Source: Synergistaceae bacterium (GTDB lineage: Bacteria; Synergistota; Synergistia; Synergistales; Aminobacteriaceae). From it: 11,890 nt of DNA. Both the position numbers and the translations under genes were made by a program. Under the pieces are notes generated by a model that worked only from the letters and a program-made list of their open reading frames with translations, did no database searches and was not told the origin of the DNA. Location of the stretch: the NCBI GenBank assembly GCA_017458545.1, contig JAFTBA010000359.1, positions 1 through 11,890 on the forward strand, written 5' to 3'. The number at the start of each line of letters is the position of its first letter. Positions within the stretch are counted from its first letter, which is position 1. Below are positions 1 through 6,368 of the stretch, one piece after another.

Positions 1-46
1 CTGCTCGGCCCAAATATTTTCTACACGTGCCACCCCGTATATCTAG

Positions 47-74
47 TTTACGTGAGCATTAAAAAAATTATACT
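47..74 (+). promoter_or_regulatory. candidate sigma-70-type promoter for a small RNA
   Basis: A -35-like hexamer TTTACG (47-52, four of six consensus positions) is followed after 16 bases by TATACT (69-74, five of six). The spacer contains a run of seven A. The predicted start near 81 would give a transcript that ends at the strong hairpin and T-run at 152-186. No protein-coding gene follows on this strand, so the promoter is meaningful only if the small RNA is real. Confidence 0.3.
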
Positions 75-80
75 ACACTT

Positions 81-187
81 AACTTAATTTAGCGCAATTC
101 ATCTCCAGCTTATAGAAGCTGGAGTCTTCTTGCGCAGTTTGATAAAAAACAGGGGCGGTACGTTAATCACATACTGCCCCTTTTTTG
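81..187 (+). ncRNA. candidate small non-coding RNA with two stem-loops
   Basis: Between a candidate promoter (47-74) and an intrinsic terminator (152-186) lies about 105 bases with no ATG on the plus strand. It contains a long two-part stem: GCGCAA at 92-97 pairs with TTGCGC at 130-135. After a 5x5 internal loop, CTCCAGCTT at 103-111 pairs perfectly with AAGCTGGAG at 116-124 around a four-base loop. A single-stranded A-rich stretch (142-149) separates this from the terminator hairpin. I do not recognise a known RNA family. The alternative is that the first hairpin is a terminator or processing element of an upstream gene outside the window. Existence as an independent RNA is inferred from structure only. 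Confidence 0.3.
144..186. terminator. bidirectional intrinsic terminator
   Basis: GGGGCGGT (152-159) pairs with ACTGCCCC (173-180), eight pairs including one G-T. On the plus strand it is followed by six T (181-186). On the minus strand it is followed by six T after TG (complement of 144-149). It sits just downstream of the stop codon of the last solute-binding gene at 195, so it probably ends that minus-strand operon and also any plus-strand transcript arriving from the left. Confidence 0.75.
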
Positions 188-194
188 ATTCTGA

Positions 195-1043
195 CTAATC
201 TGCAGGTTTGAGATGATAGAACGTATCGAACTCGTAGTAAGGCTCGGAAAGTATTACCCCTTCAGGAACGTCATGGAACGTTGAAGAACCTCTCCTGTGT
301 TCAAACCAGAACACTACATCAGCCCTTCCGGAAGCAAGCATAGCAGCTCTTGCGCCTGACTCGATGTTGATGAGTTCAACGTTAATACCGAGACGGCCGC
401 AGATTTCAGCGAGTATTGCTGCGTTGAAACCCTGAGCAGAACCGTCAGGTGCTATGTAGTCAATCGGAGGCATATCACCTGTTACGGCAGCCTTGATTGT
501 TTTAGCACCCTCGAATTTCCTGAAGACTACGGGATCAGGAGTACGGGCATCAGGATTAATTATTGCGCTTTCTTCGAGCATGGCCGTATTCGCTCCGAGT
601 ATGTATTTCCCCTGAAGGGTTATCAGTGTTCCGTCCTTCTTCATCTCAATAAGTGCTTTGTTGAATAACCCGGCAAGCTCTTTGTTATTGGACTTGAAAC
701 CGAACGACAGCAGATACGGATTCCTCGTTAAGATAACGCAGTTGATGATGTATTCAGGGTGAATACTCAGAGTGTAATCTGCTACTGCTTCGGGCATGAG
801 TATCTCATCAATCTCTCCTGCTCTGAGCGCAAGTATCATTTCGTTAGCGGACCTGTAGAACGAGAACCGGGGCGTAGTAGGATTGTTGGTCATAAGAACA
901 ACGTTTTTGCTCTCCTCAACTATCTTGCGGAAATCTTCGGGAGTAGTATTGAGTCTTTCAACCAGTCCTACTCTGTGGCTTGCGGCAAATACTGTTGAGG
1001 CCGAAACCACTAACATTAAGAGCGCACAAAAAATTTTCTTCAT
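195..1043 (-). CDS. circularly permuted family-3 solute-binding protein (paralog 1, last in array)
   Basis: Secreted binding protein of 282 residues. A signal peptide (residues 1-20, cut after VFA) has no lipobox, so the mature protein is probably free in the periplasm. Residues 25-150 resemble the part of an SBP_bac_3 protein that normally lies at the C-terminus: a G-E-I-D-E-I strand, the P-E-x-V-A-x-Y helix, the SFGFK strand (113-117) and the closing KKDGTL helix (135-140). After a linker (151-180), residues 183-278 resemble the normal N-terminus: VTGDMPPIDYIAPDG (187-201), GFNAAILAEI, SGRADVVFW and SEPYY (266-270). The order is therefore swapped relative to the family. The usual lobe-1 T-x-x-R ligand motif is absent; the equivalent stretch reads FWFEHRR. 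A strong AGGAGG lies 13 bases before the ATG, a rather long spacing. Four paralogs stand in tandem and no transporter gene is near. Ligand unknown. Confidence 0.85.
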   Translation of the reverse strand: MKKIFCALLMLVVSASTVFAASHRVGLVERLNTTPEDFRKIVEESKNVVLMTNNPTTPRFSFYRSANEMILALRAGEIDEILMPEAVADYTLSIHPEYIINCVILTRNPYLLSFGFKSNNKELAGLFNKALIEMKKDGTLITLQGKYILGANTAMLEESAIINPDARTPDPVVFRKFEGAKTIKAAVTGDMPPIDYIAPDGSAQGFNAAILAEICGRLGINVELINIESGARAAMLASGRADVVFWFEHRRGSSTFHDVPEGVILSEPYYEFDTFYHLKPAD

Positions 1044-1063
1044 GTTTACAAATATTCCTCCTT

Positions 1064-1936
1064 TTAATTTTCGTCAAACCTCAAGTGCATAAAAGTGTTC
1101 CACTCAAGGTAAGGCACTGACAGTATAACATCATCAGGCACATCAAGTTTATCTTCAAATGACCTGTTGACCTCGTACCAGAAAACTACATCAGCCCTTC
1201 CCATAACAAGTGCTGCAGTCCTTGAGGCAGTATCAACCTGAATAATATTGATGTTGACCTTCATACGTCTTCCGAGTTCGGCCAAGACCGCTGAACTGTA
1301 ACCTGCAGGCATTCCGCTCTCGTCAACGTAATCAACAGGAGGCAAATCACCTGTTACGGCAACAGTAATATTAGGTGCACTGTCGAACCTGTCGAAAACG
1401 ATTCGGTTTTCTTTTTTGCGCTGACGCTGATTTATGCCGTAGATGTAATCATAGGATTCATCGGGCGGAAAATTCTTGACGTATTTCTGGAACAGTCCCG
1501 ATAAAGTGTAATCATTCTTCATCGAAGTTAATGCAGCATTCCACTCATCGCGGAGTCTTGTTCGGTTCTTCATGAAACCGAAGCACAAATCCATAGGCCC
1601 TGAGTTTGACATGCAGCAGGGGACGTAATATTTGTTTGCCTTAATGAGATATTCTGCAACGAAATCAGGCAGTATCATCTCATCAATATCACCCCTAGAT
1701 AAAGCCATCTGCATTTGACTCAGTGAGTCATAGAATTTAGCTTTGCTTGTAGTGTGGTCTCCGCCTAATATTGCCCAGCCCTGAGTCGCCCATGAATTTC
1801 TCATGAGGTTCAAGAACTCTTCGGGAGTAGTTTTGAGGCGTGTGAGGAAACCGACATAATCAGTGTCAGCAGAAGCATATCCCGTGAGCATTAAGCAGAG
1901 AATTAACGCACAAAAAATTTTTCTCAATCTCAACAT
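1064..1936 (-). CDS. circularly permuted family-3 solute-binding protein (paralog 2)
   Basis: Second of the tandem binding-protein paralogs in map order, 290 residues. The signal peptide ends near YASA (20-23) and has no lipobox. The lobe-2-like segment comes first (about 28-153), with FYDSLSQMQMAL at 68-79, GDIDEMILP and the helix of NDYTL at 141-145. A basic linker (about 155-180, QRQRKK) leads to the lobe-1-like segment (189-287) with VTGDLPPVDYVDESG at 194-208. This copy is the most divergent: it has ILSVPYLEW instead of the SEPYYE of its siblings and a cysteine cluster (C107, C108, C118) unique in the set. A good AGGAGA ribosome site lies six bases before the ATG. The stop of the preceding gene (1950) lies 13 bases upstream, so the genes are almost certainly cotranscribed. 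Ligand not predictable from sequence. Confidence 0.83.
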   Translation of the reverse strand: MLRLRKIFCALILCLMLTGYASADTDYVGFLTRLKTTPEEFLNLMRNSWATQGWAILGGDHTTSKAKFYDSLSQMQMALSRGDIDEMILPDFVAEYLIKANKYYVPCCMSNSGPMDLCFGFMKNRTRLRDEWNAALTSMKNDYTLSGLFQKYVKNFPPDESYDYIYGINQRQRKKENRIVFDRFDSAPNITVAVTGDLPPVDYVDESGMPAGYSSAVLAELGRRMKVNINIIQVDTASRTAALVMGRADVVFWYEVNRSFEDKLDVPDDVILSVPYLEWNTFMHLRFDEN

Positions 1937-1949
1937 GAATCATCTCCTC

Positions 1950-2840
1950 TCAGTTATGAATGTAAAAGTCGAGAAAATCTTTGCTGAATATATTCCATCC
2001 CCATGAATTTCCGTCACTGAGTTTTTTGCGGAGATGAATGAATTTATCGATGTCATAGTAAGGTTCTGAAACGATTACTCCTTCCGGAACGTCATGCTGA
2101 TATTTTGAGTTTTTGACTACCTCGTACCAGAACACTACATCGGCACGTCCTGAAGCTAATGCCGCTGTCCTTGCGCCTGCATCAACGTTAATGAGCTCGA
2201 TGTTTTTTCCGAGATACTTACCGATTTCTGCGAGTACTGCGGTGTTGAAACCTGCAGGAGTCCCATCGGCAGCAATGAAATCTATCGGCGGTAAATCTCC
2301 AGTAACAGCAGCCCTAATAGTGTCAGCTCCCTCGAATTTAGCGAACTCAACGGGCTTAGGGTCATCTTTACCGGGAGAGGCCGTGTACATAGCTTCGATT
2401 GCCGGGAGCGTCCAGTTCTTACGCATGGCGTTTAATGCTTCGTTGAAGCTGTCGCGTAATGCTTTGCTGTCCTCGCGGAAACCGAACGCTAACCCTACAC
2501 CCGATGACCTCAGAACGAGTACTGACTCGTATTCTGAGGTCTGATTCATTAGGTATTCTGCTGAAGGTTCGGGCAAAACCATGTGCTTAATTTCACCTGC
2601 ATTCAATGCCATCTGAAGAGCGTTCAAATTAGAATAGAACTTAACGCGAACGTCTAACAGCTCATTATTAGGGGCAAATGATTTCTTCCATTCCTCAGTG
2701 AAACTCTCTTCAGTAGAGTTGAGTTTCTCCAGCATTCCGAGAGTTATAACCTGCATTTCGAGAGGAGTTGAGGGAACGGCGGTTAAAAACGTAAAAGCAG
2801 CCGTGCAAAATATACAAAGAAATTTTCTGAAACTGCTCAC
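1950..2840 (-). CDS. circularly permuted family-3 solute-binding protein (paralog 3)
   Basis: Third paralog, 296 residues, starting at GTG one base after the TAA of the gene before it. An AGG inside that upstream gene's last codons can act as ribosome site, so translational coupling is likely. The N-terminal 22 or so residues form a hydrophobic secretion signal whose cut site is less clear than in the siblings. The swapped architecture is again plain: ALNAGEIKHMVLPEPSAEYL (78-97) and AFGFRED (118-124) belong to the normally late part. VTGDLPPIDFIAADG (179-193), GFNTAVLAEIGKYLG, LASGRADVVFWYE and SEPYYD (258-263) belong to the normally early part. It carries an extra aromatic tail (about 272-296, with WGW and DFLDFY) that the siblings lack and whose role is unknown. 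Confidence 0.83.
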   Translation of the reverse strand: MSSFRKFLCIFCTAAFTFLTAVPSTPLEMQVITLGMLEKLNSTEESFTEEWKKSFAPNNELLDVRVKFYSNLNALQMALNAGEIKHMVLPEPSAEYLMNQTSEYESVLVLRSSGVGLAFGFREDSKALRDSFNEALNAMRKNWTLPAIEAMYTASPGKDDPKPVEFAKFEGADTIRAAVTGDLPPIDFIAADGTPAGFNTAVLAEIGKYLGKNIELINVDAGARTAALASGRADVVFWYEVVKNSKYQHDVPEGVIVSEPYYDIDKFIHLRKKLSDGNSWGWNIFSKDFLDFYIHN

Positions 2841-2841
2841 G

Positions 2842-3774
2842 TTATTTTGACCTGCCTACGACCAAATCGGTATCCCATTCGTAATAAGGCTCGGACAAAA
2901 TTACGCCTTCAAGCGACGAGTCAATCATTACGTCTTTAAGGTTTTTGCCTTTGAATTTTTTGGGAGTTTTAAGGCCCTCAGTATTCCTGTACCAGAAGAC
3001 TACGTCAGCGCGTTCTGAGGCAAGTGCTGCCGAACGTCCTCCTGCATCAACGCTGATTACCCTGATGTTTCTCTTGAGACGCTTGCCGATTTCGGCGAGT
3101 ATTGCTGTGTTGTAACCCGTAGCTCTTCCGTCAGCAGCTATGTAATCGATAGGGGGTAAATCACCTGTTACTGCTACCCTGATAGCTTTCGAGCCTTTGA
3201 ACTCCGTGAATTTGACCTCTTCAGGAACTGAAGTGCCTATATCCCTGATGAATCTTTCTTCAATAAGCGTCAGTGTACCGTCTTTTTTCATGGCTTTGAT
3301 TGCGTTGTCGAAGTCATTTTTGAGGGCAGTGTTGCCGCGTTTGAAACCGAATGAAATTGTTGAGGGCATCATGTTGAGCGAGAACTGAATCTCGTAATCT
3401 TTCGGGTTGTTTGCAGTGAGGTACATAACGACGGGTTCAGGCAGTACGATCTCATCAATCTGTCCTGCACGCAGGGCCATGAGCATTAAGGCGAGCGAGT
3501 CGTAGAAGTGAACTATTCTTCTTGACTTTACCAGTTCGGAGAGGAAACCATCAAGCAAATCGTAATCTTCCCATTCCTGAACAGCCGACTCCTCTGTCAT
3601 AAGAGGGGTAAGGGCTTTTCTGAGGTCATCGAGTCCCTGCTGAAATTCGGCCTCAGTAGTTCCCAAGTAAGTGAGTATACCTGAGTCAACAACGTTCTTA
3701 TCCTTATCAGCAGCAAATGAAACGCTGCAGACCGTTATCACCAAAAGCAAAGCGCATAAAATTTTCTTCAACAC
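2842..3774 (-). CDS. circularly permuted family-3 solute-binding protein (paralog 4, first in array)
   Basis: First transcribed of the four binding proteins, 310 residues. It starts at GTG with GGAGG nine bases upstream. The signal peptide ends at SFA (19-21). The lobe-2-like half (31-177) holds FYDSLALMLMALRAGQIDEI (90-109), LPEPVVMYL, SFGFKRGN (141-148) and MKKDGTL (162-168). The lobe-1-like half (196-306) holds VTGDLPPIDYIAADG (202-216), GYNTAILAEIGKRL and SEPYYEWD (294-301). It is longer than its siblings because of two insertions: an acidic helical stretch near 45-85 and a lysine-rich segment near 264-288, just where ordinary family members carry the T-x-x-R ligand motif. The 15-base gap to the gene upstream supports one operon. 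Transport partner and ligand unknown. Confidence 0.85.
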   Translation of the reverse strand: MLKKILCALLLVITVCSVSFAADKDKNVVDSGILTYLGTTEAEFQQGLDDLRKALTPLMTEESAVQEWEDYDLLDGFLSELVKSRRIVHFYDSLALMLMALRAGQIDEIVLPEPVVMYLTANNPKDYEIQFSLNMMPSTISFGFKRGNTALKNDFDNAIKAMKKDGTLTLIEERFIRDIGTSVPEEVKFTEFKGSKAIRVAVTGDLPPIDYIAADGRATGYNTAILAEIGKRLKRNIRVISVDAGGRSAALASERADVVFWYRNTEGLKTPKKFKGKNLKDVMIDSSLEGVILSEPYYEWDTDLVVGRSK

Positions 3775-3789
3775 TGTAAGATTCCTCCG

Positions 3790-4419
3790 TTAAAATTTTT
3801 TGACTACAATGAGTTCGATTTTGTCCTTGAGGATTCCGACCTGAACGTCATCAGCGATATTGGCGATGATGGATTTTTCGAGTTCGTCCCAAGATTCGGG
3901 GTCATCGTCTTTTTCTGCTTCAACGTCCTTTTTGTACTTCTGCATTGACCATGAATACAATGCGTCAGTCATTCCGTCATCGGGTATGCCTAATGCACCG
4001 TATGTGAACATTCCTGTGCCGTACTCAGCCTGAAGCCTGAAGCTCTCCTCAATGCCGTACAAACCTGCCTCGAACATTCCGCGAATCTTATCCATTATGC
4101 CGAGACGGGCTGAATTTTTGCCTGTTGTTGACGCTGAGATTAATTCCTGACGTTTAGCGTAATCAAGGGCGGATTTTGCTTCGAGGTGAAGGGTGCATAT
4201 TCTGTCTTCAGTCTGTTCAATCCAGAACTCTGCGCTGAAATCAACTGCTATTGTTCTGACCATGTTGAACATCTCTTCAGCGAGAAGACGTGCACGGAGT
4301 CTGTTGCGTTCAGTGAGGTGCATTAAGCCGACAGTTTTTTCTGTCATAGCGAGTGCTTCGGACATACCTTCGCCCGAATTAGAGACTTTGATTCGTTCTG
4401 TTGTGATTTTCTGTATCAT
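3790..4419 (-). CDS. degenerate histidine-kinase-type ATPase-fold protein, function unknown
   Basis: A cytoplasmic protein of 209 residues with no signal peptide or membrane segment. Residues 38-57 (with LLAEEMFNMVRTI) look like the N-box helix of GHKL/HATPase_c_2 proteins such as RsbW-type anti-sigma kinases. STTGKN at 97-102, followed by a helical segment (105-120), recalls the region around the ATP lid. A clear D-x-G-x-G box is absent, so nucleotide binding may be lost. I recall similar ATP-binding-like proteins in anaerobic Firmicutes, but no precise function. The C-terminal half (125-209) is acidic at 168-182 (EAEKDDDPESWDELE). It lies between the alcohol dehydrogenase and the binding-protein array, 15 bases before the latter, with a good AAAGGTGA ribosome site. 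A regulatory role is possible but is inference. Confidence 0.6.
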   Translation of the reverse strand: MIQKITTERIKVSNSGEGMSEALAMTEKTVGLMHLTERNRLRARLLAEEMFNMVRTIAVDFSAEFWIEQTEDRICTLHLEAKSALDYAKRQELISASTTGKNSARLGIMDKIRGMFEAGLYGIEESFRLQAEYGTGMFTYGALGIPDDGMTDALYSWSMQKYKKDVEAEKDDDPESWDELEKSIIANIADDVQVGILKDKIELIVVKKF

Positions 4420-4456
4420 TGAACGTTCACCTTTCAGTTAAAGATTTAAGTTAAGT

Positions 4457-5623
4457 TTAGTACGCGAGTTTGTATATTTCCAGAACGTCCTCAGGTTCGA
4501 GAACGCTCAGAACTCCGAATGACTGACCTCTTGAAGCATTTTCGGCAATGCGTTCAATGTCTTCTTCTTTGATGCCTAGTTCGCGCAGTGTAGTAGGGGC
4601 GTTAATTTCGCGGAAGAAGTCTTCAAGTGCTTCGATTGTCTCAAGGGCTTTCTCCTCGTCAGTCCCGTCAAAAATATCAAACACTCCTTCACCGAGTCTG
4701 GCGAAAGGCACAGGGTTATCCTCGTAAAGATACCTGGCCCATGCAGGCATTACGACCGCTAAAGTTGCACCGTGAGCAGCACCGAATAACGCGCTCAATG
4801 AGTGTCCCATTCTGTGAGATGAGAAATCGCCCCTGAACTCGCGTCCCATTGAGAGGAAACCGTTGTGAGCCATCATACCTGCCATAGCGTATTCAGCTCT
4901 GAGGTTGTAATCCTTAGGGTTCTCAATGAGTTCGGGAATTACGCGAATCATAGTGCGGATTAAAGCGTAACCCTGTTCATCGATTAATTCGCTGCCCTCA
5001 TCTCCGTCTAAAACTCTTTCGAGTATGTGAGCGATTATATCAACACCGCCGTAAACAGTCTGTTTAACCGGCAAAGTAAACTGGAACGAAGGATCAATAA
5101 CTGAGACTTTCGGATAGAGAACATCGGCATTGATTGAAGTTTTGAGTTCTGAGTCCGGGTTGCTGACAACGGCAATGCTGTTGACCTCGCTTGATGATGC
5201 TGAGGCGGTCAACACTCCGTAAATAGGGAGTGCCTTAGTGATTTTAGCTTTGCCCGTGAAGAAGTCCCATACGTCACCGTCATAACATGAACCTGCAGCT
5301 ATTGCCTTAGCCGTGTCGTAAACGCTTCCGCCTCCTACGGGTAATATTGCGTCAATACCGCCTGCTTTAACACGGGCAATACCGTCCCTGACTTTACCGA
5401 TGAGGGGGTTTGCCTGAATGTCGTTGACTTCCGAGAAGGTTATGCCTGAGGAGTTGAGCATGTCGGTAACCTGAGCGTAAGCACCGCTTTTGAATGTGCC
5501 TTTTCCGCCGAAAACAAGAAGTACTGATTTGATGCCGTCAGCTTTGAGGATTGGTGCGAGGTCTTTAACGGTATCTTTACCGAAGATTACTGCTGTAGGA
5601 TTGTGCCACTTGAAGTTCTGCAT
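4457..5623 (-). CDS. iron-containing alcohol dehydrogenase, YqhD/butanol dehydrogenase type
   Basis: NAD(P)H-dependent group III alcohol dehydrogenase (388 residues, normal family length) that would interconvert aldehydes and primary alcohols in the cytoplasm. The N-terminal Rossmann-like domain has the cofactor loop PVGGGSVYDTAKAIA at 95-109. The C-terminal helical domain supplies the metal ligands D195, H199, H270 and H284, with the same spacing as the metal site of E. coli YqhD. The stretch HRMGHSLSALFGAAHG (270-285) is typical of the butanol-dehydrogenase branch. AGGTGAT precedes the ATG. The gene follows the YoeB toxin by 54 bases on the same strand and is followed after 37 bases by the ATPase-fold gene. 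No terminator is seen between them. Substrate cannot be told from sequence. A link to the nearby dihydroxyacetone kinase operon is tempting, but the toxin-antitoxin pair separates them. Confidence 0.9.
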   Translation of the reverse strand: MQNFKWHNPTAVIFGKDTVKDLAPILKADGIKSVLLVFGGKGTFKSGAYAQVTDMLNSSGITFSEVNDIQANPLIGKVRDGIARVKAGGIDAILPVGGGSVYDTAKAIAAGSCYDGDVWDFFTGKAKITKALPIYGVLTASASSSEVNSIAVVSNPDSELKTSINADVLYPKVSVIDPSFQFTLPVKQTVYGGVDIIAHILERVLDGDEGSELIDEQGYALIRTMIRVIPELIENPKDYNLRAEYAMAGMMAHNGFLSMGREFRGDFSSHRMGHSLSALFGAAHGATLAVVMPAWARYLYEDNPVPFARLGEGVFDIFDGTDEEKALETIEALEDFFREINAPTTLRELGIKEEDIERIAENASRGQSFGVLSVLEPEDVLEIYKLAY

Positions 5624-5677
5624 TTGTTATCACCTGAATGTAAAATATTTTTTTGAGTTATGATAGCTCAGATTGCT

Positions 5678-5941
5678 TTATTTGTCCCTGTAATGTGAAC
5701 CGCACTGTGATATTTCGAGAATACCGTTGTCGATTCTGAACACAATACGATTTTTCCTGTCTATATGTACGCTGTAGAAACCTGCTAAATCTCCGCTTAA
5801 CGGTTCAAGATGACCTTCGCATTCATAGCCGTTACGGTCTATATCTTTGATGAGAGTGTTAATTTTCCTGAGAGTTTTTTTATCCTGACCCTGCCAGTAC
5901 AAATAATCGTCCCATGCGTTATCTGACCATAATTTGAGCAT
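5678..5941 (-). CDS. yoeB: YoeB/Txe-family mRNA interferase toxin
   Basis: Ribosome-dependent endoribonuclease toxin of the RelE superfamily, 87 residues. It aligns throughout with E. coli YoeB: AWDDYLYWQ near the start, KINTLIKDI, EPLSGDLAGFYS, and the closing H-Y. The catalytic residues known for YoeB fall at identical positions here: E46, R65, H83 and Y84, so it is predicted active. Its ATG overlaps the antitoxin stop codon by one base (TAATG), the usual coupling of such pairs. Expected to cleave mRNA in the ribosomal A site when freed from its antitoxin. Confidence 0.93.
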   Translation of the reverse strand: MLKLWSDNAWDDYLYWQGQDKKTLRKINTLIKDIDRNGYECEGHLEPLSGDLAGFYSVHIDRKNRIVFRIDNGILEISQCGSHYRDK

Positions 5942-6198
5942 TAATCAGCCTCTATCAGTTCATGCGATTTACCTTTTCCGGCATTAAGCTGTGCAGCAGA
6001 TTCTCTCAGGCGTTCCATATTAGCCTCGCTGTAAAACGGATCTTCGGGAGCCTCGATGTAAAACGGTATGCGCCTATCCCTTAAAACTTTTACGGCATAA
6101 ACCGTGAAGAATGTTGACAGGTTCATTCCCATTTCGCTGACTAAATCATCAAGAGCATTCATCATGTTGTCATCAAGTGTTAATGTTACAGCCGCCAT
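5941..6198 (-). CDS. RelB/DinJ-type antitoxin, partner of YoeB
   Basis: Antitoxin of 85 residues. Residues 1-45 form a ribbon-helix-helix DNA-binding domain of the RelB/DinJ type: the strand VTLTLDD, then helices through MGMNLSTFF and VKVLRDRRIPF. The C-terminal part (about 50-85), with DPFYSEANMERL and LNAGKGKSHELIE, is the tail that commonly wraps YoeB toxins. I start it at the ATG at 6198 because AAGGGAG lies eight bases upstream. A longer reading to an ATG at 6237 would overlap the TATAAT box at 6237-6242 and add 13 residues not expected in the family. It should autorepress its own promoter together with the toxin. Confidence 0.9.
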   Translation of the reverse strand: MAAVTLTLDDNMMNALDDLVSEMGMNLSTFFTVYAVKVLRDRRIPFYIEAPEDPFYSEANMERLRESAAQLNAGKGKSHELIEAD

Positions 6199-6236
6199 AA
6201 TTTTATTCTCCCTTCGCAATTCAGAGCTAATATACA

Positions 6237-6242
6237 ATTATA
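6237..6242 (-). promoter_or_regulatory. -10 box of the toxin-antitoxin operon promoter
   Basis: A perfect TATAAT on the minus strand, 38 bases before the chosen antitoxin start, predicts transcription from about 6230 and a short leader with its ribosome site. No convincing -35 hexamer is seen at 17 bases. The repeats GTATA-ATT-GTATA (6231-6243) overlap the box and could be the operator for the ribbon-helix-helix antitoxin, which is inference. Confidence 0.45.
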
Positions 6243-6263
6243 CAGTCCAATTTCCCGTATAAA

Positions 6264-6306
6264 TAAAAAAAACTGACCCCTTCCATATTTACGGACGCAA
6301 GGCCAG
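6264..6306 (-). terminator. intrinsic terminator, distal hairpin after dhaK
   Basis: On the minus strand CTGGCC (6306-6301) can pair with GGTCAG (6278-6273), five Watson-Crick pairs and one G-T. A smaller TCC/GGA pairing lies inside the loop, and eight consecutive T follow (6272-6265). The T-run is stronger than that after the first hairpin, so this may be the main stop for the dha operon, insulating the toxin-antitoxin promoter just downstream. Confidence 0.5.
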
Positions 6307-6329
6307 CAGGAATTTTACTTCACAAATAA

Positions 6330-6358
6330 GCAGAGAGCCTCAACCCTAAGCCCTCTGC
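6330..6358 (-). terminator. terminator-like hairpin directly after dhaK
   Basis: On the minus strand GCAGAG (6358-6353) pairs with CTCTGC (6335-6330), and about five inner pairs with two wobbles close a seven-base loop. The tail TTATTTGTG is only moderately T-rich. The hairpin begins 10 bases after the dhaK stop, so it is either the first of two tandem terminators or a 3'-end stabiliser. Confidence 0.45.
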
Positions 6359-6368
6359 ACCGTCAACA

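Noticed and set aside
1..14. CTGCTCGG followed by CCCA resembles the 3' end of a tRNA with CCA
   Set aside because: The discriminator base would be an unusual C, and the T arm lies outside the window, so nothing supports it.
2113..2544. Long plus-strand open frame (143 codons) opposite the third binding protein
   Set aside because: It mirrors a clearly coding minus-strand gene, has low-complexity Ala/Ser/Pro composition, and no ribosome site or family motif.
4420..4456. Repeated ACTTAACTTAA motif shared with 76-86 on the other strand
   Set aside because: Short and AT-rich; likely chance, and no further copies were seen at equivalent places.
5624..5677. Possible separate promoter or terminator between yoeB and the alcohol dehydrogenase
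   Set aside because: No paired -35/-10 boxes and no stable hairpin with a T tail in the reading direction; only an A-run is present.
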